Source: Aestuariibacter sp. (GTDB taxonomy: Bacteria; Pseudomonadota; Gammaproteobacteria; Enterobacterales; Alteromonadaceae). Taken from it: a DNA stretch of 64,000 bases. Both the position numbers and the translations under genes were made by a program. The stretch spans positions 1,349,186-1,413,185 of the forward strand of contig CP051238.1 of assembly GCA_017794925.1 (NCBI GenBank), in the 5' to 3' direction. Of the stretch, positions 47,103 to 56,410 are shown in pieces (within the stretch, counting starts at the first letter, position 1; each line of letters begins with the position of its first letter). The notes below the pieces were generated by a model. The model did not search any database. It was not told the DNA's origin and saw only the letters and a program-made list of their open reading frames with translations.

Positions 47103-47818
47103 TCAATGCGCTCGTAAATTAAGTCCCAGACGCCATGGCCCAATTTCTGGCCACGAACTTCAAACTTGGTAATAGGGCGGTAAGCCGGACGCTCAACGTA
47201 GTTACCATTTTGTGCTGTATTGGTGTAACCCGGGGCTGCATTCATGACTTCTGCCATATATTCTGCATAAGGCTCCCAGTCAGTCGCCATATGGAACGTG
47301 CCGCCCACTGCAAGCTTGGTTCTAACCAGTTCAGCAAATTCTGCCTGTACAATTCGACGTTTGTGGTGACGTTTCTTGTGCCATGGGTCCGGGAAAAACA
47401 GCTGTAAGCGATGCAAGCTTCCACCCGGAATCATGTTCTTTAGCACTTCTACGGCGTCATGTTCCATAACCCGGAGGTTTTCAACACCTAACTCGCCTGC
47501 GTCTGCTAAACACGCGCCGACACCTGGGCGATGTACTTCAATACCGAGGAAGTTAAGTTCCGGGGCTTCATGGGCCATGGTAACCAGTGATTTGCCCATA
47601 CCAAAACCGATTTCTACGACTACCGGTGCACTGCGCCCAAAGGTGTCAGCCAGATCTAATGGCTGTTCCTGATACTCGATGCCTTTGGTTGGCCAGTAGG
47701 TGTCTAACGCGCGTGCCTGACCGTTAGTTAACCGGCCTTCGCGCTTAACGTAGCTTTTGACTTTGCTGACATATACACCAGCGGCTTCGGCTTCTGCCTG
47801 ACTTTTAAATTGACCCAT
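47099..47818 (-). CDS. trmB: tRNA (guanine46-N7)-methyltransferase TrmB
   Basis: The class I methyltransferase that forms m7G46 in tRNA. The SAM motif [15 protein letters not shown] and the diagnostic [16 protein letters not shown] are present. Length 239 residues is standard. In E. coli trmB lies beside mutY-yggX; here a hydrolase gene separates it from mutY. Confidence 0.96.
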   Translation of the reverse strand: MGQFKSQAEAEAAGVYVSKVKSYVKREGRLTNGQARALDTYWPTKGIEYQEQPLDLADTFGRSAPVVVEIGFGMGKSLVTMAHEAPELNFLGIEVHRPGVGACLADAGELGVENLRVMEHDAVEVLKNMIPGGSLHRLQLFFPDPWHKKRHHKRRIVQAEFAELVRTKLAVGGTFHMATDWEPYAEYMAEVMNAAPGYTNTAQNGNYVERPAYRPITKFEVRGQKLGHGVWDLIYERIE

Positions 47819-47915
47819 GCTGTTCTTTACCTCTTTTACGCTGCGGCATTATCCACTTAGTGTTCGTAAATGCAACGATTATAGCGTGAAATGGCCGGTT
47901 TTCGCGGGTTATAGG

Positions 47916-48602
47916 CTAAAGTGATAAACCTTTGACGATCAAAGACGCTACCTTTTCCGGCTGTTCCAATAGCATCATATGGCCGCTGTCTTCCACTATG
48001 CTAACCGTTGCTCCGGGTAATTTGCTGCCCGCCTGATGTATTGAGCCTACCGGTACCACCGCATCTTTGTCGGCAGCAATAATATGTACAGGGCATTTCA
48101 GACTGATGAGTTTGGCACACAAATCTTTTCGCGGTGTGGTGCTGGACACTTGAGCCTGTAATGTTGCGCCGCCAAGGTCACTTGCCATATCAGTGATAAA
48201 GGGCAGCAAGCTGTCCTGCTTGGCGGGAAAGATCATATTGGCCAGATACTGGCTTTGGCGCGACGCAAACTTGCCTTGTTTTAACACGGCAAGTAGCTGT
48301 TTTCGTCTGACAGTTTCTTCGTCAGTCAGCCCGAGAGGTGAATACCCCAGCAAGGTCAATGATGCGACACGTTCTGGGTAAGTCAGTGCCCACAATGCGG
48401 CAATGTAGCCTCCCATTGAGTAGCCAACCAGATGCACCTTTTCGCCCTGTGTGACGCGGTCACTGGTTAACGCAAGCATATCCTGCAGCGTATTTGCCCA
48501 TTGCAGAGGCACATAGCTTCGCGCCATGGCCGGGAGTTTTTTCCAAACAGGAAGCCAAACGCGTTCATCGCACAACGTGCCGGGAAGAAAAAGTACAGTC
48601 AT
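47916..48602 (-). CDS. Alpha/beta hydrolase
   Basis: A 228-residue alpha/beta-fold hydrolase of unknown substrate. The catalytic triad is visible: Ser in GYSMGGYIAA, Asp in IIAADKDAVVP and His in EDSGHMMLLEQPEKV. The ATG at 48602 gives the typical start MTVLFLPGTLCDERVW; the frame extends to a TTG at 48629 without support. It resembles BioH and MenH-like esterases in size, but lacks anything specific. Divergent from mutY. Confidence 0.82.
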   Translation of the reverse strand: MTVLFLPGTLCDERVWLPVWKKLPAMARSYVPLQWANTLQDMLALTSDRVTQGEKVHLVGYSMGGYIAALWALTYPERVASLTLLGYSPLGLTDEETVRRKQLLAVLKQGKFASRQSQYLANMIFPAKQDSLLPFITDMASDLGGATLQAQVSSTTPRKDLCAKLISLKCPVHIIAADKDAVVPVGSIHQAGSKLPGATVSIVEDSGHMMLLEQPEKVASLIVKGLSL

Positions 48603-48719
48603 AGAAGTAAACCTGATTCGGGGGTTCAATCGTAACAGGCACTACGTTGGTCAGGCAATCACTGTTACACTTGCCGCCAATCAGACCTTCAACACTTGCT
48701 TTATCAATACGGGGAGTTC

Positions 48720-49763
48720 ATGTCACAGCTGTTTTCAGAACGTATTCTAACCTGGTTCGACAAACACGGGCGCAAACACCTGCCATGGCAACAAAACGTA
48801 AACCCTTATCGGGTGTGGGTGTCTGAGATCATGCTGCAACAAACGCAGGTGACCACCGTGATCCCCTATTTTGAACGCTTTATGGCACGTTTCCCAACGG
48901 TGGTTGAACTGGCCAATGCGCCCCAGGACGACGTGTTGCAGTTGTGGACAGGATTGGGGTATTACGCCCGGGCCAGAAATCTGCACAAAGCGGCTATGCA
49001 AGTGCGTGATGAGCACAACGGCGAATTTCCGGATACGCTCGAGGGTGTAATGGCATTGCCAGGTATTGGCCGCTCCACGGCCGGTGCCATATTGTCTATA
49101 GCAGGCGGGCAGTCACACCCTATTTTGGACGGCAACGTTAAGCGGGTACTGGCGCGGTATTTTGCTATCAGTGGCTGGCCGGGCACCAAAAGTGTAGAAA
49201 ACGCACTGTGGGAATACGCCACAGACTTAATGCCTCAGGAACGGGCCAATCATTACACCCAGGCCATGATGGACATGGGGGCAACGCTTTGTACCCGTAG
49301 CAAACCAAAATGCGATGAGTGCCCGCTGCAAAGCGACTGTGTGGCTTATGCGCAGGGTAAGCAAACGGATTATCCGGGCAAAAAGCCCAAGAAAACGCTA
49401 CCTGAAAAACAAACCGTGATGAGCGTGATATTGTGTCAGCGTTCTGTGTTGCTTCAGCAAAGGCCGCAAACCGGCATTTGGGGCGGGTTGTGGAGCTTCT
49501 TTGAGCGAGAGCCGGATGCATCGCTGTCGTCACAACTCATTCAGCTTATTGGTTCGCACGAGATTCTGGATATTGTAGCGCCGTTTCGTCATACCTTTTC
49601 TCACTATCACCTGGATATTGAACCAGAGGTAATTAACTGCGAACAATTTCCGCAACAAGTGGCGGAATCCGGCTGGCGCTGGGTGAGCCTGGATGAGCCA
49701 TTGGCGGTGGGAGTGCCAACGCCGGTGAACCGGATCCTAAAAGAGCTGGCGGCCACACTCTAG
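48720..49763 (+). CDS. mutY: A/G-specific adenine glycosylase MutY
   Basis: Removes adenine mispaired with 8-oxoguanine. Motifs are [10 protein letters not shown] with the catalytic Glu, the helix-hairpin-helix [26 protein letters not shown] with the catalytic Asp, the iron-sulfur site Cys-x6-Cys-x2-Cys-x5-Cys ([17 protein letters not shown]) and a C-terminal NUDIX-like domain starting MSVILCQR. The ATG at 48720 follows GGGGAG at 48711-48716. Its usual partner yggX is displaced by almost 12 kb. Confidence 0.96.
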   Translation: MSQLFSERILTWFDKHGRKHLPWQQNVNPYRVWVSEIMLQQTQVTTVIPYFERFMARFPTVVELANAPQDDVLQLWTGLGYYARARNLHKAAMQVRDEHNGEFPDTLEGVMALPGIGRSTAGAILSIAGGQSHPILDGNVKRVLARYFAISGWPGTKSVENALWEYATDLMPQERANHYTQAMMDMGATLCTRSKPKCDECPLQSDCVAYAQGKQTDYPGKKPKKTLPEKQTVMSVILCQRSVLLQQRPQTGIWGGLWSFFEREPDASLSSQLIQLIGSHEILDIVAPFRHTFSHYHLDIEPEVINCEQFPQQVAESGWRWVSLDEPLAVGVPTPVNRILKELAATL

Positions 49764-49767
49764 TTTC

Positions 49768-52143
49768 TCAGGACATTATACCCGGGTCCTTGAGTAGATC
49801 GGTGGTCAGTTGCTCTGCGAGAACCAGGTCGAAATCATCAATTGCCTGTTTAATTTCCACGAATTGTGCCTTGAACTGCGGGAAGCTGTTCATACACATA
49901 TGCACTAATTCAAGTGATCTAACGTTATCCTGATAAATTGAATCGGAGAGGTGTTGCAAACTTTCTGCAAGTGATGATTTACATCTCTCTTTTGATACAT
50001 CGCTTTCAGGCTGTGCTTTCTCGTTTATCCAATCCATGAGCCGGGGTAATACTGTGAATGCATCTATGATTTCATTCATCAACGGGCCATCAGGAATTCT
50101 GTTTGCCTTGAGTTCAGATTCAATTTTGGCTGCAATTGAGGAAATCGCATTCAGGCCAAGGTTTCCTCCTGTTCCTTTTAAAGTGTGGGCCAGAGCAGCG
50201 GCAAGGGATAAGTCATTATTTGCTATATACTCACTCAAAGTATCAGGTGCAGAACTGTATTTAGCAATGAAGCTGGATAGCAGGGAATGGAGTAATGTCA
50301 GTCGGCCGTTCATATTGATTAACGGTGTTTTCAGGTCAACGCCCGGTATAGATGGAATATTGATATCATTAGATGAATCTGGTTTAACCGAATCGGCGTA
50401 AACGCCATCGAGTTTTAACAGGTTAATAATAGTCTGAGCGAGCGGTTCTGGCGCAATGGGCTTTGATAAATGCTCGGCCATACCGCAGCTAAGATGCTTT
50501 GCCCTGTCTTCTTCTCTGGAGTGAGCGGTCATCGCCACTATGGGGATGGAAGCGTTGAATTCGGGCAATGCCTTTAATTTTTGCATTGTGGTAATACCAT
50601 CCAGTCCCGGCATCTGTATATCCATAAAAACAATATCGAATTGCGCTTGCTTGACGATATCCAACGCCTTAATCCCCGAGTCACAGGTAACGACTCTGCA
50701 TCCGAGCTCAACCAGCATGGCACTAGCAACCTGCAGATTGATAGGGTTGTCGTCGACCACCAGGGCTGCGACATCGGTAAATTTTGCATCAGAATCGACA
50801 TCCAGAGTTTCTGTGTATCGAAATATCGATTCACCTGCGATAGCCTGGAACAGCTCCTTAGTTCTGACTGGTTTAAGCAAATGATAGTCAGCATCCTCTG
50901 CGTCACCAATAATGTCTTCATAGTTTTCCAAAGCAATGCAAATTACTTTTTGGTTGGGTAGCTTTGAGCTTATTGTTGGTATCCGGGCTCTGTCGGCATT
51001 GCTCATGTGACTCAAATCAAAGAAGAAGTGAACAGAATCTTGCTGTTTTAACATTGTAAAATCCACTTCATCAAAATTATTACATACATGCAAAGCTGCA
51101 ATACTCGTAGTAGCCAATAGCTTGCGAAGTTTGGTTTGGTACTGATTACTGTTAGTCAGTACAACAATGTGTTTGTTGCTTAGCTTTGCTGAATAAGCAT
51201 CGCTAAGTGTTGCGTTGTCAGCAATATTAGCGGGCAGCGTGAAGAAGAACTCTGACCCTTTACCGGGAATACTGGCCACTTCCAGTGTAGAGTCCATTGC
51301 CTGGATGTAACTGGCAGATATAGCCAGTCCTAATCCGGTACCCCCATACTTTCGTGTGACAGACGAATCACTCTGAGAAAATGCCTCAAAAAGACTTTTC
51401 ATTTTGTCTGCGTGAATGCCAATGCCTGTGTCTGTGATGCGGATAGTAACGCCGGACTCCTGTTCGTACTCTGCAGAAAGAACAACAACGCCTTCGTCAG
51501 TAAATTTAATTGCGTTGGATAGCAAATTACCTACTACCTGCTGGATTTTGTGACCGTCGCCATTAAATGAATTTGGGATGTCAGGTGAGATAATTGTAAT
51601 AATATCAAGATTTTTCTTGCGAGCGTTTGATGCAAAGTTGTGCGCCACTGTTTCAAGTGTATGACGCAAATCGAATTCATAGTCTTCTAACGTGACGCCA
51701 ACCGAATCTATTTTTGAATAATCAAGAATGTCGTTTATAACAGTGATAAGCAGTTTGCCACTTTGAATTGCAGCCTGAATCAGCGAATTCCGTTGGAAAT
51801 CACTTTTGCATTTACGTAAAGAATACAACATGCCCAGTACACCATTCAGAGGCGTTCTGATTTCGTGACTCATATTCGCCAAAAATTCAGATTTGGCCTG
51901 CGCATGTTTAATCGCTTCATCCCGGGTTGCAACGATTTCACGGGTTCTGCTTACAATCTCCTGTTCCAAATCATTCTTGTGTTGTTCCAGCTTCTGATTG
52001 GCTTCATACAGTTGTTGCGAGCGTTTGGTGAGAATACTTTCAGCTTGTAGCCTTGCACCTCTTTCCCTTTTGTATTTTCGCTCCATGATTTGAAGTTGCT
52101 TTAGCAACGATGAGTGTTGGCTTTCCTCTGAGTCAGTAGACAT
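49768..52143 (-). CDS. Soluble hybrid histidine kinase with receiver and HPt domains
   Basis: A 791-residue tripartite kinase without membrane segments. Order: coiled coil at about 10-80, HisKA with His93 in FLANMSHEIRTPLNG, HATPase (FTDEGVVVL, ITDTGIGIHADKM, GGTGLGLAI) to about 305, a degenerate receiver-like stretch to about 440, a true receiver domain (ALVVDDNPINLQVA, phospho-acceptor Asp in IVFMDIQMPGLDG near 505) and an HPt domain with His in ALAHTLKGTGGNLGL near 650. The absence of a sensor domain suggests it gets its input through the coiled coil or from a partner. It ends 4 bases from mutY and is divergent from the chemosensory operon, whose first gene is a receiver protein. Confidence 0.9.
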   Translation of the reverse strand: MSTDSEESQHSSLLKQLQIMERKYKRERGARLQAESILTKRSQQLYEANQKLEQHKNDLEQEIVSRTREIVATRDEAIKHAQAKSEFLANMSHEIRTPLNGVLGMLYSLRKCKSDFQRNSLIQAAIQSGKLLITVINDILDYSKIDSVGVTLEDYEFDLRHTLETVAHNFASNARKKNLDIITIISPDIPNSFNGDGHKIQQVVGNLLSNAIKFTDEGVVVLSAEYEQESGVTIRITDTGIGIHADKMKSLFEAFSQSDSSVTRKYGGTGLGLAISASYIQAMDSTLEVASIPGKGSEFFFTLPANIADNATLSDAYSAKLSNKHIVVLTNSNQYQTKLRKLLATTSIAALHVCNNFDEVDFTMLKQQDSVHFFFDLSHMSNADRARIPTISSKLPNQKVICIALENYEDIIGDAEDADYHLLKPVRTKELFQAIAGESIFRYTETLDVDSDAKFTDVAALVVDDNPINLQVASAMLVELGCRVVTCDSGIKALDIVKQAQFDIVFMDIQMPGLDGITTMQKLKALPEFNASIPIVAMTAHSREEDRAKHLSCGMAEHLSKPIAPEPLAQTIINLLKLDGVYADSVKPDSSNDINIPSIPGVDLKTPLINMNGRLTLLHSLLSSFIAKYSSAPDTLSEYIANNDLSLAAALAHTLKGTGGNLGLNAISSIAAKIESELKANRIPDGPLMNEIIDAFTVLPRLMDWINEKAQPESDVSKERCKSSLAESLQHLSDSIYQDNVRSLELVHMCMNSFPQFKAQFVEIKQAIDDFDLVLAEQLTTDLLKDPGIMS

Positions 52144-52452
52144 TGGAGCGAACCTCTTTGAACCGTAATTATTAACAGTAGTCTATGGCTTTCAATAAGT
52201 ACATTGTTAATGGTATTTCCTGTAATACTTAATTTATTGCAGGTTTTAGAAAATGTCTCCTAATCAATTAGTCTAAATTAATTATTTCTTATGTGTCATT
52301 AAATTTATGATTTTAAATGATTAAATTATTCTAATTCAATTTTTCATCTTAAATTTTTCAAATTTATTGAAAATTCACCTTTTAACTGGTGAAAAAAAAT
52401 ACTAGTCTTCTTACACGATTAAGAGGCGTCTTTTGTTGTTACGGTGACATTT
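52144..52452. promoter_or_regulatory. AT-rich divergent intergenic region
   Basis: This 309-base region separates the hybrid kinase from the chemosensory operon and is far richer in A and T than the flanking genes. It holds an inverted repeat TTCACC (52374-52379) / GGTGAA (52388-52393), which may be an operator. No open frame of note, and no convincing -35/-10 pair or flagellar sigma-28 promoter, was found by eye. Confidence 0.5.
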
Positions 52453-53586
52453 ATGACATCGGTTTCTGAGCAAATATTAATTATTGATGACAGCAAAGAA
52501 GATATCAGTCTGCTTCAGGCTATGTTGAATGAAGAGTACGCTGTTATTGCTGCAACATCCGGTGTGAAAGCGTTGGAACTGTGTTCATCCGGAAAAATCG
52601 CTCCGTCGGTTATTCTGCTGGATGTTTCGATGCCAGATATGGATGGTTATGAGACCTGTCAGGCTATCAAAAAATTGGATGCATTCGACCGGGTTGAGGT
52701 GATTTTTGTGAGTGCAAATGACTCCTTGGAAGAAAAAACAAGGGGGTATGACGCTGGCGGAAATGATTACTTATCCAAACCAGTCAGTCGGGACGAAATT
52801 GTTCAGAAAGTAAAGCTGGCCGTGCAGCGAAAAAATGCTCGGGAAGATGCTGAGTCCCAGTCCAAGATGGCCATGGATACTGCCATGACCGCTATCATGG
52901 ATGCAAGTGAACAAGCCAATGTGATTCACTTTCTGAGACAGAGCTTTTCCTGTCAAAGCGTCGAAGAACTGGCGCAATCCATTGTTGATACCTGCGACAA
53001 TTTTGGTCTGTCCAATACGGTTCAAATCAGGACCGACTGGGAAGCCATTACGAAATCATCAGGTAACAACCCCTCACCGCTTGAAATTGAAATGCTGACG
53101 TCACTTCAGCAGATTGGTCGTATTTACCAGCGGGGTCAGCGCTTGATACTTAATTTCGGCAATATCTCACAATTGATTAAAAACCTCCCGAACGACGAAG
53201 CGAAAAGTGGCCGTTTGAGAGATCATCTGGCGCTCATCCTGGAAGGGGCTGAAAGTCGTTTGAAAGCACTAAGAGCTGTAGATGAAATGAAAAGCGTCAT
53301 GGAAGGCACCAACGATGCACTGTCTGAGATATCCATAAAGCAGGCCGCGCAAAAGCGACAGAACGTAAAAATTATGGACGACATGATGGACGAAATTCAA
53401 ATGGGCCTGTTTGACTACGGGTTAACCGAAGAGCAGGAAAAGGTGTTACTCGGAATCGTTGAACGCAACTCAGAGAAAGTGTTTCACACCTATGAGGAAG
53501 GGCTTCAGCTTGAAGACAGCATGTCAGTGATTTCTAAAAGCCTGCAGCGTGCAATCAAACATTTTTTTCAGAGCTCTGAAAGCTGA
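52453..53586 (+). CDS. Response regulator with uncharacterised C-terminal domain
   Basis: A 377-residue protein. The N-terminal receiver (ILIIDDSKED, Asp in VILLDVSMPDMDG near 58, Lys in YLSKPVSR) is complete and well conserved. A helical linker at about 135-155 leads to a region of about 220 residues with no DNA-binding, GGDEF, EAL or HD-GYP motif. Part of this region (FLRQSFSCQSVEELAQSIVD to LSNTVQIRTDW) has a GAF-like look, and the last third is helical. The ATG at 52453 is favoured over the GTG at 52444. It opens the chemosensory operon and faces the hybrid kinase, so it could be the output or adaptor of that kinase. Confidence 0.82.
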   Translation: MTSVSEQILIIDDSKEDISLLQAMLNEEYAVIAATSGVKALELCSSGKIAPSVILLDVSMPDMDGYETCQAIKKLDAFDRVEVIFVSANDSLEEKTRGYDAGGNDYLSKPVSRDEIVQKVKLAVQRKNAREDAESQSKMAMDTAMTAIMDASEQANVIHFLRQSFSCQSVEELAQSIVDTCDNFGLSNTVQIRTDWEAITKSSGNNPSPLEIEMLTSLQQIGRIYQRGQRLILNFGNISQLIKNLPNDEAKSGRLRDHLALILEGAESRLKALRAVDEMKSVMEGTNDALSEISIKQAAQKRQNVKIMDDMMDEIQMGLFDYGLTEEQEKVLLGIVERNSEKVFHTYEEGLQLEDSMSVISKSLQRAIKHFFQSSES

Positions 53587-53622
53587 ATCACGAGAACCCG
53601 AATCACTAATCGAGGATAAACA

Positions 53623-53985
53623 ATGGCTAAAGTCGTATTAATTGTGGATGACTCTGCATCAGTGAGACAAGTTGTCTCCATGGTCTTGAAGGCAAGTGGC
53701 TATACCGTTATTGAAGCTGATAACGGCAAGAACGCATTGGATAAGCTGGATGGCCAAAAAATTCACTTGATCGTGAGCGATGTGAACATGCCCGAAATGG
53801 ACGGGATGACTTTTGTAAAGCATGCAAGGGAGTTGGATGCTTACAAATTTACTCCCGTACTGATGCTTACGACGGAAACCGATCAAAACATGAGAGATAC
53901 CGCAAAACAAATGGGGGTTAGAGCCTGGTTAGTCAAACCGTTTCAGCCACCTCTGTTGCTATCTACGCTGGCCAAACTGATGTAG
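53623..53985 (+). CDS. cheY: CheY-like single-domain response regulator
   Basis: A 120-residue stand-alone receiver: [12 protein letters not shown] at the N-terminus, the phospho-acceptor Asp in LIVSDVNMPEMDG, Thr in MLTTETD and Lys in WLVKPFQPP. These are all the residues needed for phosphorylation by CheA. A GAGGATAAACA ribosome site precedes it. Flagellar motor binding cannot be inferred, because no flagellar genes or cheZ are nearby. Confidence 0.9.
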   Translation: MAKVVLIVDDSASVRQVVSMVLKASGYTVIEADNGKNALDKLDGQKIHLIVSDVNMPEMDGMTFVKHARELDAYKFTPVLMLTTETDQNMRDTAKQMGVRAWLVKPFQPPLLLSTLAKLM

Positions 53986-53996
53986 TGGGTTGAATC

Positions 53997-54311
53997 ATGA
54001 ATAACGATGAATGTTTGCAACCGGCAGGCTCTATAGAAATGATTTTGCCTGAATCGCTCACCATTTTTGATGTGAAGTCCATCTACGCCCATTGGAAAAA
54101 TGAATGGCGACCGGCAGACAACATTCAGGTGGATTGCAGTGCTGTCGACGAAATCGACGGAGCGGGAATTCAGCTTTTGGTCTGGTTATTCCTTGAATAT
54201 CAACGTCAGGGGGCATCGTTGGTTCTGTTGAATATGCCGGCACAAATTCAAGCGGCACTGTCGCTTTACCAATTGCCATTTCCGTGGCTTGAGGATGGTG
54301 AGAATGATTGA
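53997..54311 (+). CDS. STAS-domain protein of the chemosensory operon
   Basis: A 104-residue protein with a STAS (anti-sigma-antagonist-like) fold: LPESLTIFDVKSIYAHW, then VDCSAVDEIDGAGIQLLVWL and LVLLNMPAQIQAAL. In phosphorylated family members a Ser or Thr lies in the DSSG-type loop; here the loop reads IDGAGIQ, so the usual acceptor is missing. It lies between cheY and cheA with an 8-base overlap into cheA, an arrangement known from other accessory chemosensory clusters. Confidence 0.8.
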   Translation: MNNDECLQPAGSIEMILPESLTIFDVKSIYAHWKNEWRPADNIQVDCSAVDEIDGAGIQLLVWLFLEYQRQGASLVLLNMPAQIQAALSLYQLPFPWLEDGEND

Positions 54312-56400
54312 TCCCATTGAAACGTTTAAAACTGAAGCCCGAGAACATCTGGTTAATCTTGAAAGTGCGTTGCTGGAATTGGAAGAAACGCCGGAAGATC
54401 GCGATTTAATCGACACAGCTTTCAGATCGATGCACACCATTAAAGGTGCTGCCGGCATGTTCGGTTATCAGGCGTTAACCGATTTTACTCATCACCTGGA
54501 AACGGCACTGGATAAAGTCAGAAATGGCGAGTTGGCAATCAGCAAGCAGCTTATCGGCATTCTGCTCGACGCAAAAGATACTATTGGTGAGTCATTGGAA
54601 TCACCAGAGTTTGATTCTCATTTAAAAATTGTCACCAACCGAATTATCGACAGATTATATGAGCTGGTTCCTTCAGGGGCGCAGTCTGATAGTGCGGGCG
54701 ACAATGAAGAGAATAGCAATCAACATTCTGCTTCGGATCTGTACCGAATAATTATTCGGCCCAGTTCAACGACATTTCAGATGGGGCTGGACATCATTCC
54801 AATCTTACGTGAATTGAACGGGCTGGGGGAATGTTATGTCACTACCTGTACAGACAGTGTGGCTAATATCGAAGAATTTGACCCCCAGCTCAGTTATTTG
54901 CACTGGGATATTATGTTGCAGAGCAAAGAACCTGCTAGTGCGATATCAGATGTGTTCATGTTTGTTGAAGATGATTGGGACATCACAATTGAACCTATCG
55001 ATTTGACAGATGGTGATGAAGAATCTGACAAGTTGGGTGAGCTCTTGGTTTCCCGCGGAATTTTGAGTCACTCACAACTCAATGCAATTCTCACTCAAAA
55101 AACGGCGATAGGCAGCCAGATAACGCAGCAAGGACTCGCACCGGAATCCGCTATACAGGCAGCCTTAAATGAGCAGAAGGTTGTCAGGTCACTTAAACAG
55201 CCTGCTGCAAGTCAGGATGCGACCATCCGGGTCCCTTCATCGAGGCTCGATACATTAATGAATTTGGTTGGAGAACTGGTGATAGTTCAGGCCAGGCTCA
55301 ATCAATACGCTTTCCATGATACGAGTGAAGAATTGTTATCGATTGCAGAAGAGCTGGATGTCCTGACTACGCAAATGCGTGACCAGACCTTCAGTATTCG
55401 TATGGTGCCCATTGGCAGTACGTTTGGTCGATTTAAGCGATTGGTCAGAGACTTATCCAATGAGCTGGACAAACGTATCCAGCTCGAAACGTATGGTGCA
55501 GAAACCGAACTCGATAAAATGGTGATCGATAAACTGTCGGACCCACTTATTCACCTCATTCGCAACAGTATTGACCATGGTATTGAAAGTCTTGATGAGC
55601 GAATCGCAGCAGGCAAAAACGAAACGGGCACAATTGTATTAAGCGCAGAGCACAGCGATTCCTTTGTGGTCATCCGCATTAAGGATGACGGTGCGGGTCT
55701 GAATGCACTAAAAATCCGTCAGCGAGCAGTCGAGAAAGGACTTATTACCGACGGCGATGATCTTGAGGATGATGCCGTTAATAACCTTATTTTCGAACCC
55801 GGTTTTTCGACATCTGAAACAGTCTCCGATATCTCTGGCCGGGGTGTGGGAATGGATGTTGTCAGGCGTTCCATTCAGGAGCTAGGCGGCACAATCAATA
55901 TTGCCACTGAACACAATAAAGGCACCGAGTTCACTATTCGTCTCCCCATGACGCTTGCCATCATTGAAGGGTTAATGGTGAAGGTGGGTAGTGAATGTTA
56001 CGTATTGCCATTGAGTGCAGTAGAAGAATGCATTGAGCTTAATCACCCGAATATCGGCAGTCACAACAAAAAACGAATTGTGGAAGTTCGCGGCGAGCAA
56101 GTCCCGTTTTTGTATTTACGTGAATGGTTCGACATTCAAGGCGAACCCCCGTCAATTGAACAAATCGTCATCACACATGTTGGGCAGGAACAGTTTGGTT
56201 TCTGCGTGGATGAAGTGATTGGTCAGTATCAAACAGTAATAAAACGTCTAGGAAAACTTTACGAAGGGGCGACAGGTTTTAGCGGTGCAACCATCCTGGG
56301 AGATGGCAGTGTGGCGATGATCCTGGACCCTTCAGCCCTCATGGAAGCGGTGGGCGAAACTCAACGTCGTGTAAAACGAAGCTTAACAATCACTCAGTGA
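54304..56400 (+). CDS. cheA: Chemotaxis histidine kinase CheA
   Basis: The central kinase of the array, 698 residues. The HPt (P1) domain has phospho-acceptor His44 ([15 protein letters not shown]). A P2-like domain spans about 145-235. A segment at about 243-293 resembles the MshEN/GspE N-terminal motif ([12 protein letters not shown]...). The dimerisation domain follows ([20 protein letters not shown]), then the kinase ([31 protein letters not shown]) and the CheW-like P5 domain to the end. The ATG at 54304 is preferred: a GAGG at 54291-54294 stands 9 bases before it. Confidence 0.95.
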   Translation: MIDPIETFKTEAREHLVNLESALLELEETPEDRDLIDTAFRSMHTIKGAAGMFGYQALTDFTHHLETALDKVRNGELAISKQLIGILLDAKDTIGESLESPEFDSHLKIVTNRIIDRLYELVPSGAQSDSAGDNEENSNQHSASDLYRIIIRPSSTTFQMGLDIIPILRELNGLGECYVTTCTDSVANIEEFDPQLSYLHWDIMLQSKEPASAISDVFMFVEDDWDITIEPIDLTDGDEESDKLGELLVSRGILSHSQLNAILTQKTAIGSQITQQGLAPESAIQAALNEQKVVRSLKQPAASQDATIRVPSSRLDTLMNLVGELVIVQARLNQYAFHDTSEELLSIAEELDVLTTQMRDQTFSIRMVPIGSTFGRFKRLVRDLSNELDKRIQLETYGAETELDKMVIDKLSDPLIHLIRNSIDHGIESLDERIAAGKNETGTIVLSAEHSDSFVVIRIKDDGAGLNALKIRQRAVEKGLITDGDDLEDDAVNNLIFEPGFSTSETVSDISGRGVGMDVVRRSIQELGGTINIATEHNKGTEFTIRLPMTLAIIEGLMVKVGSECYVLPLSAVEECIELNHPNIGSHNKKRIVEVRGEQVPFLYLREWFDIQGEPPSIEQIVITHVGQEQFGFCVDEVIGQYQTVIKRLGKLYEGATGFSGATILGDGSVAMILDPSALMEAVGETQRRVKRSLTITQ

Positions 56401-56410
56401 GGGCACCGGA

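Noticed and set aside
47849..47857. TTATCCACT, a near match to a DnaA box
   Set aside because: A single isolated copy between trmB and the hydrolase gene with no AT-rich unwinding region or further boxes, so not an origin.
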